A DNA stretch of 64,000 nt from Thiothrix eikelboomii (lineage in GTDB: Bacteria > Pseudomonadota > Gammaproteobacteria > Thiotrichales > Thiotrichaceae). Shown in pieces: positions 49,669 through 58,174 of this stretch. The stretch is from contig NZ_FUYB01000007.1 of NCBI RefSeq assembly GCF_900167255.1, positions 62,001 through 126,000 of the forward strand. Reading direction: 5' to 3'. Every line of letters starts with the position of its first letter. The first letter of the stretch is position 1. The position numbers were made by a program, and so were the translations under genes. Under the pieces are notes generated by a model that saw only the letters and a program-made list of their open reading frames with translations, had not been told where the DNA came from and searched no databases.

Positions 49669-50169
49669 ATGGCACGCGGAATTAATAAGGTTATTTTGGT
49701 CGGTACTTTAGGGCGCGACCCAGAAACCAAATACATGCCTAGTGGTGGCGCAATCACCAATGTCAGTATTGCCACCAGTGAGCAGTGGACTGATAAGACC
49801 TCCGGTGAAAAGCAGGATCGTACCGAATGGCATCGAGTCGTTTTTTTCAACCGCTTAGCCGAAATTGCGGGTCAATACCTGCGTAAAGGCCAACAAGTCT
49901 ATATCGAAGGCCGCTTGCAAACTCGTAAATGGCAAGGTCAAGATGGTCAAGACCGTTACACCACTGAAATCATTGCGGATCAAATGCAAATGCTAGGTGG
50001 GCGCTCTGAAGCTGGGAGTACAGGGGAATTTAATGCACCACCACCCACAACTAGTGGCTCAGGTAATTTCAGCGGAGCTCGCCCCGCAGCACCACCGTCT
50101 AGCACTCATTCAGCGCCAGCATCGGGACGGAATGATTTTGAAGACTTTGATGATGATATTCCGTTTTAG
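49669..50169 (+). CDS. ssb: single-stranded DNA-binding protein
   Basis: SSB coats single-stranded DNA in replication and repair and recruits partners via its acidic tip. The 166 residues show the OB-fold ([35 protein letters not shown], then [31 protein letters not shown]). A Gly/Pro/Ser-rich linker and the canonical tail DFDDDIPF complete it. AGAAAGG precedes the ATG. An intrinsic terminator follows. Confidence 0.98.
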   Translation: MARGINKVILVGTLGRDPETKYMPSGGAITNVSIATSEQWTDKTSGEKQDRTEWHRVVFFNRLAEIAGQYLRKGQQVYIEGRLQTRKWQGQDGQDRYTTEIIADQMQMLGGRSEAGSTGEFNAPPPTTSGSGNFSGARPAAPPSSTHSAPASGRNDFEDFDDDIPF

Positions 50170-50205
50170 CTATCATTTAAGTCTAGTCAGTAAAATCAAT
50201 ACACT

Positions 50206-50232
50206 AAGCCCCTGAGGAAAAGGGGCTTTTTT
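50206..50232 (+). terminator. intrinsic terminator after ssb
   Basis: An 8-bp stem (AAGCCCCT / AGGGGCTT) around a short loop is followed by a run of T. It lies 36 bp beyond the ssb stop codon, on the plus strand. Confidence 0.88.
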
Positions 50233-50238
50233 ATTGCA

Positions 50239-50994
50239 TTAACCACCGTTCAAGCGAAAATTATTTCGATGCCAAATGAGAAAGGAAGCATGTTCTGGCG
50301 TAATCCAACGCAACACCATTTGATCCATCAATCCGATCCGTTGTTGTTGCTGTATTGAAATCTTGTGACTAATCAATATTTTTCCATTGGTATCAAAGCT
50401 AATTAGCCCACGATCAAACAGTGCATCCAGATTGGCTGATAGCAGGAAACCGTTGAACACATCCAGCCGTTCTTCATCGGATTCACACTCAGACCAAGGC
50501 TTGGCGTGGCTGGCGCGCAGCATTTCCGGGATGGCAATACCTGTCACGGCGCAAGCTCCACCCCAATAATCCAGCAGGGCTTCACGGAAGGTATCCTGCG
50601 CCACCCGCTGCTTGACCAAACGCTCGACTTCAGTGCCAGTGTCCTTAACTTTTGCCAGCTCACGCTGAAAGCGGGCATGGAAGGTCTCGGCGGCTTGATT
50701 GGGTAGGGCAGAGGCAAGTTCAGCCGCTCGGCGTAGCAGCCCTGCTAATTGGTCAGACGCGCTGACACTGAAGGTGATGGCATCTGTCAGCGGATAATCA
50801 CGTGCCACTTCTTTAGTCAGCAGTGGTTTATTGAATGTGACGTGCCATTCACGACTGGTTGGACGGGTAATCGTTGCCTGAGCATGATGTCTGGCAGACC
50901 CCGCCAGCACTGCCATGTCGTCACTGGTGATGATGTTTTCCCAGCCGTGTTCCAAGGCGGTTTTTTCGATGCGGGTGCGTTCGAGGATGTTCAT
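50239..50994 (-). CDS. HNH endonuclease family protein
   Basis: A 251-residue protein whose C-terminal half is an HNH_2-type nuclease domain: YWGGACAVTG, LRASHAKPW, then FLLSANLDALFDRGLISF. The Asn/His metal ligands are intact. The N-terminal ~130 residues (TSREWHVTFNKPLLTKEVARDYP) are an uncharacterised sensor or DNA-binding region commonly attached to this nuclease. Its ATG overlaps the stop codon of the upstream DUF1016 nuclease by four bases. Restriction- or defence-island association is known for such nucleases; a specific target is not known. Confidence 0.85.
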   Translation of the reverse strand: MNILERTRIEKTALEHGWENIITSDDMAVLAGSARHHAQATITRPTSREWHVTFNKPLLTKEVARDYPLTDAITFSVSASDQLAGLLRRAAELASALPNQAAETFHARFQRELAKVKDTGTEVERLVKQRVAQDTFREALLDYWGGACAVTGIAIPEMLRASHAKPWSECESDEERLDVFNGFLLSANLDALFDRGLISFDTNGKILISHKISIQQQQRIGLMDQMVLRWITPEHASFLIWHRNNFRLNGG

Positions 50995-52112
50995 GCGTCA
51001 AACTTGGGCAACGTCAGTTTATCCAGCTCACGCTGTAATTCTTGCTGCAATTGTTCTTCGGTCGGCAAGTGCAGTTGGTAGCGGCTGGCGAAGATTTGCT
51101 GGTTGTGATTGCCCAATACATAGCGCACCACGGCATCATTTTTCTCACTGCACAGAATCAAGCCAATCGTGGGATTGTCATCGGCATTGGCAATGTCGTG
51201 GTCGTAATAATTCACATAGAGCTGCATCTGCCCTAAGTCTGCATGATTTAACTTGCCTAGTTTGAGGTCAATAACGACGTAGCATTTCAGTTTGACGTGG
51301 TAAAACACCATATCAGGATAGAAATGGTCGCCATCTAGCGTTAGGCGTACTTGCCGCCCGACGAAGGCAAAACCGCTGCCGAGTTCCAGCAAGAAATCCT
51401 GCAATTGTGACAACAGGGCTTGCTCCAGTTGGCTTTCCTGCCATTGGTGGGCTTCGGGCAAGTCGAGAAATTCCAGCACATACGGGTCTTTGATTACATC
51501 GAGTGGACGGGTGACTAGCAAACCCTGATTCGCCAGTTGCATGACCCCTTCCTTGTCACGGCTTTTGAGTAAGCGGTCGAACAGTAGGGAGCTGATTTGA
51601 CGCTCCAGTTGGCGTGCCGACCAGCCGTTACGGATGGTTTCAATTTCGTAAAACTGGCGGGCTTCTTGTCGCTCAATTTTCAGTAAGATGCGGTAGTGCG
51701 TCCATGACAGCCCGGTGTGGAGTTTTCCCGGTTGCCAATCCGATTCCTGAGCGGGTGTGGTGACTCCCACAGAAATAACACGCGCTGCGTGTTGAATCTC
51801 CATGAGAGTGGGGTATGCGAGAAAAAATGCCCGCATGTATTGCAAGGCACTCACCGAAAACCCGCTACCGTATTCGTCTGTCAGTTGTTGGGAGAGGGAT
51901 TTCAACAGGGCTTTGCCATAGGTTGCCCGCTGTTCGCCGCCTTGTTCGGCTTCGACAATCTGCTTGCCGATTAGCCAGTTGGCGCACACATGAGCCGAGT
52001 TGACGGAACGGATGGCTTGTTGGCGTGAGGCTTCCCAAATGTCACGGATACGCGCCATCAAGTCGGTCTCGAGGGTTGCTTCCGTTTGTATTGGGTGTTT
52101 TTTTTCGTCCAT
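50991..52112 (-). CDS. PDDEXK nuclease, DUF1016/YhcG family
   Basis: This 373-residue protein has an N-terminal DUF1016 helical domain (MARIRDIWEASRQQAIRSVN ... ALLKSLSQQL). A C-terminal PD-(D/E)XK nuclease follows: YPDMVFYHVKLKCYVVIDLKLG holds the D...DxK catalytic pattern, with QMQLYVNYYD after it. The family is common beside restriction-modification and defence genes. The start overlaps the 3' end of the truncated helicase frame by 71 bp. AAAGGA lies 11 bases upstream of the ATG. It is coupled to the HNH gene downstream. Appears intact. Confidence 0.9.
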   Translation of the reverse strand: MDEKKHPIQTEATLETDLMARIRDIWEASRQQAIRSVNSAHVCANWLIGKQIVEAEQGGEQRATYGKALLKSLSQQLTDEYGSGFSVSALQYMRAFFLAYPTLMEIQHAARVISVGVTTPAQESDWQPGKLHTGLSWTHYRILLKIERQEARQFYEIETIRNGWSARQLERQISSLLFDRLLKSRDKEGVMQLANQGLLVTRPLDVIKDPYVLEFLDLPEAHQWQESQLEQALLSQLQDFLLELGSGFAFVGRQVRLTLDGDHFYPDMVFYHVKLKCYVVIDLKLGKLNHADLGQMQLYVNYYDHDIANADDNPTIGLILCSEKNDAVVRYVLGNHNQQIFASRYQLHLPTEEQLQQELQRELDKLTLPKFDA

Positions 52113-52935
52113 TTTCCAAGTATCCTTTGTGAGCGAGCTGTTGGTAAAAATCTGCTTCCAACCTCTGCCTGAGCCTTCTCACCAACATGGCGACATCGGC
52201 TCCCTGACGACCACGGTAGGTGTGCAGTTCATCCAGCACCAGAAACTCCAGACCATGACAATGTTCCACTACCCGACGATCCCTTGATTCGTAACGGGTC
52301 AGGATCAGTTCCAGCATCATGAAGTTGGTCAGTAATATATCAGGCGGGTTACTGGCGATGCGTTCCCGCTCTGCGGTTTCATCTTGCCCAGTATAACGCT
52401 CTACAGTAAAAGGCTTTTTGTCCGCCGCATAGCCATGCAGGAACTTGTTAAGTTCTTCCAACTGGCTGTTTGCCAAGGCATTCATCGGGTAAATGACGAT
52501 AGCCCGCGTCCGTGGTGTCGGGTCTTTTTCCTTTGATCTCAGTATCTGATCCACGATGGGAATGAAGAACGACAATGACTTGCCTGAACCCGTCCCTGTC
52601 GTTACCACATAGCTTTTGTCTTCTTTGGCGGCAGTGATCGCCTCAAGCTGGTGTGTGTACAAGTGAAGGGGGGCAGGCTTTCCATCCGTTTTGCCTACTT
52701 GAAAGATGTCTGCACAGACTGGGTGTAACAGTCCCTGCTTAACCAAGTTCTGGACACTATCTACACGCTTGTAATTGGGGTTGATCTGGATCAGGGGTTC
52801 AGGCCAGTAACGACCCTTCTGATACTCGCCGTCAATCCTATCCTTAATATCTGAAGCTGCTATTCTGGTGAAACTACGCGAGAAAAGACTGTAGCCACTT
52901 ACTAAATCATCACGTAAATCAAAAACATCCAGCAT
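52042..52935 (-). pseudogene. DEAD/DEAH-box helicase, 5' fragment of a large gene
   Basis: From the ATG at 52935 the first ~265 residues match the N-terminus of large SF2 helicases, which usually exceed 1000 residues. The opening is LDVFDLRDDLVSGYSLFSRSFTRI. Walker A is TTGTGSGKSLSFFIP; VIYPMNALANSQ, ILLTNFMMLE and the Walker B DELHTYRGRQGAD follow. After VRRLRQRLEADFYQQ the similarity stops, and the frame runs out as unrelated tail into the nuclease gene. The second RecA domain and C-terminal regions are missing, so this is a deletion remnant. Relatives with such N-termini include DUF1998-type helicases of defence systems (DISARM DrmA / Druantia DruE style); the precise family is inference. 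Confidence 0.8.
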
Positions 52936-52984
52936 TAGATAAAATCCTCTTGGAGGCAAGTTTCTTTAAAAGAATAATCAGCGG

Positions 52985-53009
52985 CTTCACAGAAACTGTC
53001 ACTGTGAAG
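52985..53009. promoter_or_regulatory. inverted repeat upstream of helicase remnant
   Basis: CTTCACAG and CTGTGAAG form 8-bp perfect arms around a 9-base spacer, 50-74 bases upstream of the helicase ATG. The position and size suit a repressor operator for the former helicase-nuclease operon. Confidence 0.45.
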
Positions 53010-53177
53010 TGCGACTAGAAACTATATACTACATCGTAAGGAGTAGTTACCAATGCTAAAATTGGAGTACATAGCGGTGTAAACTGTACAACTTTTTTAA
53101 TTCATAGTAAGTAGCATAAAGTCTCAATCAACTGATGCTAACTTAACTTCAAAAATCAGCTTAAGTTCGAAATTCAG

Positions 53178-53195
53178 TGGGATAAGCTTATCCCA
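53178..53195. promoter_or_regulatory. 18-bp perfect palindrome
   Basis: TGGGATAAGCTTATCCCA is self-complementary with no spacer. It sits about 207 bp upstream of trpD and about 243 bp upstream of the helicase start. A perfect 18-mer palindrome is unlikely by chance and fits a dimeric regulator site or a recombination/resolution site. Confidence 0.5.
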
Positions 53196-53401
53196 ACCAT
53201 TTGAATCTTAATCTTGGTAACTTTAAAATTTGAGCTATATCGACGAACCAAATAGTCTGAGTAAACATCACACCGTCTTTGCAATTAAACATCGCCCACT
53301 GTTGTGAGTTGATAGATATTCTAGGCTTATCTGGGTACACTCACCCCCTAATCACTTAAGTATGGGTAGTTTTAGGCTCAGCCCTAGCCGTAGAGGATGA
53401 T

Positions 53402-54430
53402 ATGGATTTCCAACAATATATCCGCAAAATTAGCGACCATCAGCTGCTTAGTCACACAGAAATGACTGAAGCTATGCGTATCATTATGACGGGTCAAGCC
53501 ACGCCTGCCCAAGTGGGTGCTTTTTTGCTAGGTTTGAGAATGCGCGGCGAAACCGTCGAAGAAATTACCGCTGCGGCCAGTGTGATGCGCGAATTAGCCA
53601 CTCCCGTAGCGATTAATCACGAGTATTTAGTCGATACCTGTGGCACTGGGGGCGACTCTTCCGGGACTTTTAATATCTCTACTGCCAGTGCGTTTGTGGC
53701 CGCCGCCGCTGGTGCACGAGTGGCTAAGCACGGTAATCGCTCAGTCTCCAGTAAATCTGGTAGTGCGGATGTATTGGAAACCGCAGGCATCAATTTAGAA
53801 TTAACCGCCGATCAAGTCGCCCGTTGCATTAATGAACTCGGGGTCGGCTTTTTATTTGCCCAAAAGCATCATAATGCCATGAAACATGCGATTGGCCCAC
53901 GGCGTGAACTGGGTATTCGCACAGTCTTTAATTTACTCGGTCCACTCACTAATCCGGCGGGAGCACCCAATCAAGTCTTAGGGGTCTTTGCGAAGGCTTG
54001 GGTGCGTCCGATTGCTGAAGTCCTGCAAAAACTCGGTAGTCGCCATGTGTTAGTTGTGCATTCAGCAGATGGCTTGGATGAAATTAGCATTGCTGCCCCT
54101 ACTTATGTGGCAGAAATGAAAGAGGGTGTGGTGCGTGAATATATTCTAAATCCTGAAGATTTGGGGTTGCGAACCGCCTGTTTAGATGAATTAAAAGTGC
54201 CAACCTCAGCAGATAGCTTAGCGATGATTCGGCACGCTTTAAGCAATCAGCCAAGTGCAGCCAGTGATATTGTGGCTCTGAATGCGGGGGCCGCCATTTA
54301 TGTCGCTGGTTTAGCAACGAGTCATGCCGACGGAGTAAAACAAGCTCAAGCGGTGATGGCAGATGGTAGTGCTTTAGCTCGTTTACAGCAGCTCGCTCAT
54401 TTCAGCCAACAATTTCAACCCGCTTCATAG
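53402..54430 (+). CDS. trpD: anthranilate phosphoribosyltransferase
   Basis: TrpD transfers phosphoribose from PRPP to anthranilate in tryptophan synthesis. The 342 residues show the N-terminal helical domain, the PRPP loop [17 protein letters not shown] and [18 protein letters not shown]. The C-terminal domain ([21 protein letters not shown] type, here PRRELG) is complete. GAGG lies before the ATG. It is followed by trpC after a 12-bp gap. trpE and trpG are not adjacent; a nuclease/helicase remnant lies upstream instead. Confidence 0.97.
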   Translation: MDFQQYIRKISDHQLLSHTEMTEAMRIIMTGQATPAQVGAFLLGLRMRGETVEEITAAASVMRELATPVAINHEYLVDTCGTGGDSSGTFNISTASAFVAAAAGARVAKHGNRSVSSKSGSADVLETAGINLELTADQVARCINELGVGFLFAQKHHNAMKHAIGPRRELGIRTVFNLLGPLTNPAGAPNQVLGVFAKAWVRPIAEVLQKLGSRHVLVVHSADGLDEISIAAPTYVAEMKEGVVREYILNPEDLGLRTACLDELKVPTSADSLAMIRHALSNQPSAASDIVALNAGAAIYVAGLATSHADGVKQAQAVMADGSALARLQQLAHFSQQFQPAS

Positions 54431-54442
54431 AGGAAGTACCGC

Positions 54443-55246
54443 ATGAGTCAAGCCGATATTTTGCAAACCATCCTCCAAACTAAGCAGCAAGAAATTCAAG
54501 AGCGCTCTGCACAACTTACGCTGGCTCAACTTAAAGAATACGCTGCAAGTGCTGAGCCAGTACGGGGCTTTTTGCACGCCATGCAAATTAAAATTCAAGC
54601 CAAGCAGCCTGCTGTGATTGCTGAAATCAAAAAAGCTTCCCCCAGTAAAGGCGTCATTCGAGCCGATTTTGACCCACCGGCGATTGCCCAAAGCTATGCA
54701 CAAGCCGGAGCAGCCTGTTTATCAGTCTTGACCGATGCTCACTATTTTCAAGGGCATGAGGCTTATTTAAAAGCAGCCCGGGCGGCCTGTAGCCTACCGG
54801 TTATTCGTAAAGATTTTATCATTGATCCTTACCAGATCTATGAAGCCCGTGCGATTGGAGCGGATTGTATTCTCTTAATTGTTGCGGCCTTAACTGATCA
54901 GCAGTTGCATAGTTTATATGCCCTCGCGACCGATTTAGGCATGGATGTCTTGATTGAGGTACATGATCATGCTGAGTTAATGCGTACCCTCCCCTTAAAT
55001 CCGCCCTTGATTGGAATCAATAATCGCAATCTGCGTAGCTTCGCCACCTCTTTACAAACGACCTTAGATTTATTAATAGATGTACCTAGCCATAGTTTAC
55101 TCGTGACCGAAAGCGGTATTCATACGCCAGCGGACGTAAAATTGATGCGTGATCATCAAGTCAATGCTTTTTTGGTGGGTGAGGCTTTTATGCGAGCAGC
55201 TGATCCGGGCGCTGAATTGGCGCATTTATTTTTTCACTCGGTTTAA
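54443..55246 (+). CDS. trpC: indole-3-glycerol phosphate synthase
   Basis: TrpC closes the indole ring from carboxyphenylamino-deoxyribulose phosphate. The 267-residue TIM-barrel shows [19 protein letters not shown], with its catalytic Lys. [33 protein letters not shown] and [10 protein letters not shown] follow. It is monofunctional (no TrpF fusion). Starts 12 bp after trpD; lgt follows 40 bp later. Confidence 0.97.
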   Translation: MSQADILQTILQTKQQEIQERSAQLTLAQLKEYAASAEPVRGFLHAMQIKIQAKQPAVIAEIKKASPSKGVIRADFDPPAIAQSYAQAGAACLSVLTDAHYFQGHEAYLKAARAACSLPVIRKDFIIDPYQIYEARAIGADCILLIVAALTDQQLHSLYALATDLGMDVLIEVHDHAELMRTLPLNPPLIGINNRNLRSFATSLQTTLDLLIDVPSHSLLVTESGIHTPADVKLMRDHQVNAFLVGEAFMRAADPGAELAHLFFHSV

Positions 55247-55286
55247 CACTAACCGCTTTACTAGACAATAACTCAAGGCTGCTAGC

Positions 55287-56084
55287 ATGTTAACGCACCC
55301 ACAATTTGATCCTGTCGCTCTAAGCCTAGGTCCACTGAAAATCCATTGGTATGGCTTAATGTATGTCATTGGTTTTTTGGGCTTTTTAATCATTGGCAAA
55401 TATCGCGCCCGCAAGCCCGGTAGCTTATTCAAACCCGAGCAAGTCGATGACATGATGTTTTGGGGAGCCATTGGGGTTGTACTCGGTGGGCGCATCGGCT
55501 ACATGCTTTTTTATAATTTCAAATCCCTACTCAGCGACCCGCTTTCTTTCTTCCAAGTCTGGGATGGAGGCATGAGTTTTCATGGTGGCCTAATCGGTGT
55601 CACCGTGGTTATGTTTGCTCTGGCCCGTAAATGGAAAATTAGTGTTTTGAGTCTTGCTGATTTTGTAGCCCCTCTGATTCCGATTGGCTTAGGTGCAGGG
55701 CGAATTGGCAACTTCATTAATGGTGAATTATGGGGACGACCCACCGATCTGCCTTGGGGGATGGTTTTTCCGCAAGTAGACTCTTTACCCCGTCACCCGT
55801 CACAGCTTTATCAAGCCTTTTTTGAAGGTTTCGTACTCTTCGTCGTGCTTTGGCTATTTACCCTCAAACCGCGTCCTACTGGGGCAGTTGCCGGCTTATT
55901 CCTCACTTTATACGGTTCATTCCGCTTCTTTACTGAGTTTTTCCGTGAGCCTGATATTCAATTAAAGTATGTGGCATTTGATTGGCTGACTCAAGGGCAA
56001 CTCCTGAGCATCCCGATGATTTTAGCGGGTTTAGGTTTGATTGGGTGGGCTTATCATGCTGCTCGGCAGAACTTAGGAAAATAA
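55287..56084 (+). CDS. lgt: prolipoprotein diacylglyceryl transferase
   Basis: Lgt attaches diacylglycerol to the lipobox cysteine of prelipoproteins in the inner membrane, needed for PilW, BamB and MltB seen here. The 265-residue protein has seven membrane helices. It carries the family motifs HWYGLMYVIGF, GGMSFHGGLIG, the signature GRIGNFINGELWGRPTD and HPSQLYQAFFEG. The length is normal. The position after trpC is unusual compared with E. coli, where lgt pairs with thyA. Confidence 0.97.
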   Translation: MLTHPQFDPVALSLGPLKIHWYGLMYVIGFLGFLIIGKYRARKPGSLFKPEQVDDMMFWGAIGVVLGGRIGYMLFYNFKSLLSDPLSFFQVWDGGMSFHGGLIGVTVVMFALARKWKISVLSLADFVAPLIPIGLGAGRIGNFINGELWGRPTDLPWGMVFPQVDSLPRHPSQLYQAFFEGFVLFVVLWLFTLKPRPTGAVAGLFLTLYGSFRFFTEFFREPDIQLKYVAFDWLTQGQLLSIPMILAGLGLIGWAYHAARQNLGK

Positions 56085-56227
56085 TTTTTAAGCCAATTGT
56101 TAGCTTTAGTTAGCTTTAGTAACCGCTAGGGCAATAAATCGTCGCTTGCTCATGATCTGTAGTTGGCCCATATTTGCTGCATAGCACAAATCAATAACGA
56201 CCACAGAATCAGAGAGTTAAAAAAATC

Positions 56228-56482
56228 ATGAACATTAAGTCATTAATTGAAAAAATCTATAATAGTTTTGAAGTGTTTGGCTATGCTCGCGCAGCGGCCG
56301 AATTGCAACGCATGAGCGATTCCCAATTACTCTCCTTAGGTTTATCTCGCCATAAGATTGCGCAAGGGCAGGCCGGTTTACCTTGGACGATTGAGAGTAT
56401 AGCGTTGGCGCCAGCGTCTCAAGCCAGCCAGACTGCGGCCAATCAAGCTGAGTTTAGCTCAAAAACTATCGCAGCGGCTTAA
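56228..56482 (+). CDS. DUF1127 (YjiS-like) small protein
   Basis: An 84-residue protein carrying a DUF1127-type core, YARAAAELQRMSDSQLLSLGLSRHKI (the Arg-rich helix with LxxLGLSR), in the first half. An unstructured Ala/Gln/Ser tail follows. DUF1127 proteins in alphaproteobacteria affect RNA and phosphate/carbon metabolism; the role here is unknown. An AGAGAG-like site lies about 12 bases ahead of the ATG. Its stop codon directly abuts the stop codon of the convergent acetyltransferase. A 10-bp sequence (TTAGCTTTAG) is repeated in tandem at 56100-56119 upstream. Confidence 0.75.
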   Translation: MNIKSLIEKIYNSFEVFGYARAAAELQRMSDSQLLSLGLSRHKIAQGQAGLPWTIESIALAPASQASQTAANQAEFSSKTIAAA

Positions 56483-57004
56483 TTAGCCATCTACGGGCTG
56501 CCTAGGTGTCTTGAGGGTCAATTGGTAAAAGGCTAAATCTAGCCAACGTCCAAATTTAAAGCCCGCTTGTTGAATCGTCCCTGCATAAACAAAGCCTAGG
56601 CTCTCATGCAGGGCGATACTGGCTGCGTTCTGTGCATCAATGCCACCAATCATTAAATGATAATTCTGCCCCTCTGCTGTTTGAATTAAAGCGCGCAATA
56701 AGTGCTTCCCTAAACCTTGCCCACGTTGCTTAGGGTCTACATAAATCGAATGCTCGACGCTGTACTTATAAGCCGGATAAGGGCGAAAGCGAGCATAGCT
56801 GGCAAAGGCTAATAACTGTCCCTCTTGCTCTAAACCTATCACCGGCCAACCTTCAGCCGTTTTTGTGGCAAACCATGCTTGCATAAAGGCTAAACTTCGA
56901 GGCTGATAATCATACAAAGCGGTGGAATGAATGATCGTATGGTTAAAGATGGCGAGAATCGTGGCTGCATGCTGCTCATAGGTACAATGAATTAATTCGG
57001 GCAT
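56483..57004 (-). CDS. GNAT-family N-acetyltransferase (phosphinothricin-acetyltransferase-like)
   Basis: From the ATG at 57004 the protein is 173 residues, with the N-terminal IFNHTIIHSTALYDYQPRS of the PAT/YncA group. The acetyl-CoA loop is SIYVDPKQRGQGLGKHLLRALI. A C-terminal GFVYAGTIQQAGFKFGRWLDLAFYQ completes the fold. These enzymes acetylate phosphinothricin, methionine sulfone or related amines. An earlier reading frame (to 57040) adds 12 unsupported residues. Stands alone, facing the DUF1127 gene. Confidence 0.87.
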   Translation of the reverse strand: MPELIHCTYEQHAATILAIFNHTIIHSTALYDYQPRSLAFMQAWFATKTAEGWPVIGLEQEGQLLAFASYARFRPYPAYKYSVEHSIYVDPKQRGQGLGKHLLRALIQTAEGQNYHLMIGGIDAQNAASIALHESLGFVYAGTIQQAGFKFGRWLDLAFYQLTLKTPRQPVDG

Positions 57005-57110
57005 AGGCACTAATCCGATAAAAGGCCGTGAAATGCGCACATATTAAACAAAATTGTCATGCAACTCAGCTAACATGTACTAAACTCTTGGCATGAATTC
57101 ATACATGAAT

Positions 57111-57194
57111 TGACAGAGGATGGCCTTCAAGCCAGAACGTGAAGGTGGAGGAGGCTTCCTACCAGAATAGACGTTGGAGGGTCATTCTCTGTCA
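57111..57194 (+). ncRNA. candidate structured RNA or miniature inverted-repeat element
   Basis: Bases 57111-57126 and 57179-57194 pair over 16 bp: eight Watson-Crick pairs (TGACAGAG / CTCTGTCA), then eight more with three G-U wobbles on the plus strand. Inside, AACGT/ACGTT and GGT-AGGA/TCCT-ACC can form further helices. The wobbles only work for plus-strand RNA. I know no family for it. The same data would also fit a small element with 16-bp terminal repeats (13 of 16 identical). It lies between the acetyltransferase start and the rdgC stop. Confidence 0.4.
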
Positions 57195-57213
57195 GTTCCA
57201 CCGCCTCAATACC

Positions 57214-58119
57214 TTAAGCTTGTGGCGGATTGAAACAAGCCATTAAATCCGCGAGCAGACGTGAGACTTCGCCGGTCATTAAAGTAAACTCAATATCTTT
57301 GCGCTCAGCATGAGATTGAGGGTCTTGCTCATTCAACTGCTCATCAAACACATCTAAAAACTTTAACCGCCTGATTTGTAAATTATCTGTTAAAACAAAG
57401 CTAATCCGCTGATCCCAAGTTAACATTAATTTAGACACCAATTTGCCAGTAGCCAGATTAGATTTTACTTCATCGGTTAATAATTCGTGCTTTTTAAACA
57501 CGGCTACACTCTGCTCATCCCCTTGGCTGCGCAATTCGCACTCTTCCCCTAGTTCGAACTTAGGCGGCAACACGCCTTCAGTGAGCCAATGTGTCATTAA
57601 AAAGGTGGGGCTATTGCTGGTTTCTGGAGCAGCCAACGGCAAACTATCTATACATTTACGCAATAGAGCGGTTAAACGCTCTGCTTGGCTGGCAGATGAG
57701 GTATTGATCACTAACCAATGCTCATGCGGATCAATCCAAGCATCCAGTTGGCGAGTACGAGTAAACGCTTGCGGGAGTAATTCAAACTCAATCTGCTCAC
57801 GCAGATCTTTCTTTTCACGGCTACTAAGCTTGCGGTTTTCTCGCTCTTGCAGCTCACTGACGCGCTCATCTAACTCTTCTTTGACCACAGAAGAGGGCAA
57901 CAGACGCTCCTGATGCGCTACCGTCATCCAAATATATCCATTGGCCGCATGCACCAAAGACTCAGACGGTTTACCCAAAGGAGCAACCCAACCACTGGTT
58001 TCACGTTGATCTTTAAGACAGCCGATAAAAGGCCGTGCCGCTAATGCTTCATGCAAAGCTTCTGCCGTTAAGGGAAAAGCTTGCTGTAATTTGTAGAGAT
58101 AGAGATTTTTGAACCACAT
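57214..58119 (-). CDS. rdgC: recombination-associated protein RdgC
   Basis: RdgC forms a DNA-encircling ring dimer that restrains RecA. The 301-residue protein (ATG at 58119) begins MWFKNLYLYKLQQAFPLTAEAL and has ARPFIGC. Further blocks are SGWVAPLG, LLPSSVVKEELDERV and LTWDQRISFVLTDNLQIRRLKFLD, all characteristic of the family; length matches E. coli (303). A TTG twelve bases upstream is an alternative but unlikely start. Its stop codon lies in the loop of a CCGCC/GGCGG hairpin. Confidence 0.96.
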   Translation of the reverse strand: MWFKNLYLYKLQQAFPLTAEALHEALAARPFIGCLKDQRETSGWVAPLGKPSESLVHAANGYIWMTVAHQERLLPSSVVKEELDERVSELQERENRKLSSREKKDLREQIEFELLPQAFTRTRQLDAWIDPHEHWLVINTSSASQAERLTALLRKCIDSLPLAAPETSNSPTFLMTHWLTEGVLPPKFELGEECELRSQGDEQSVAVFKKHELLTDEVKSNLATGKLVSKLMLTWDQRISFVLTDNLQIRRLKFLDVFDEQLNEQDPQSHAERKDIEFTLMTGEVSRLLADLMACFNPPQA

Positions 58120-58174
58120 GTCTGTTTGCACTCACGCCGCTATCAAGGCGGCGATTATGCAGGAAAGTGCTAAC

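Larger units (their letters stand above)
52936..53401. other. 466-bp region between helicase remnant and trpD
   Basis: AT-rich and non-coding as far as I can see. It contains an 8-bp-arm inverted repeat (CTTCACAG / CTGTGAAG, 52985-53009) and an 18-bp palindrome (53178-53195). The trpD promoter must lie near its right end. No trp leader peptide with clustered Trp codons was seen. Confidence 0.55.
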
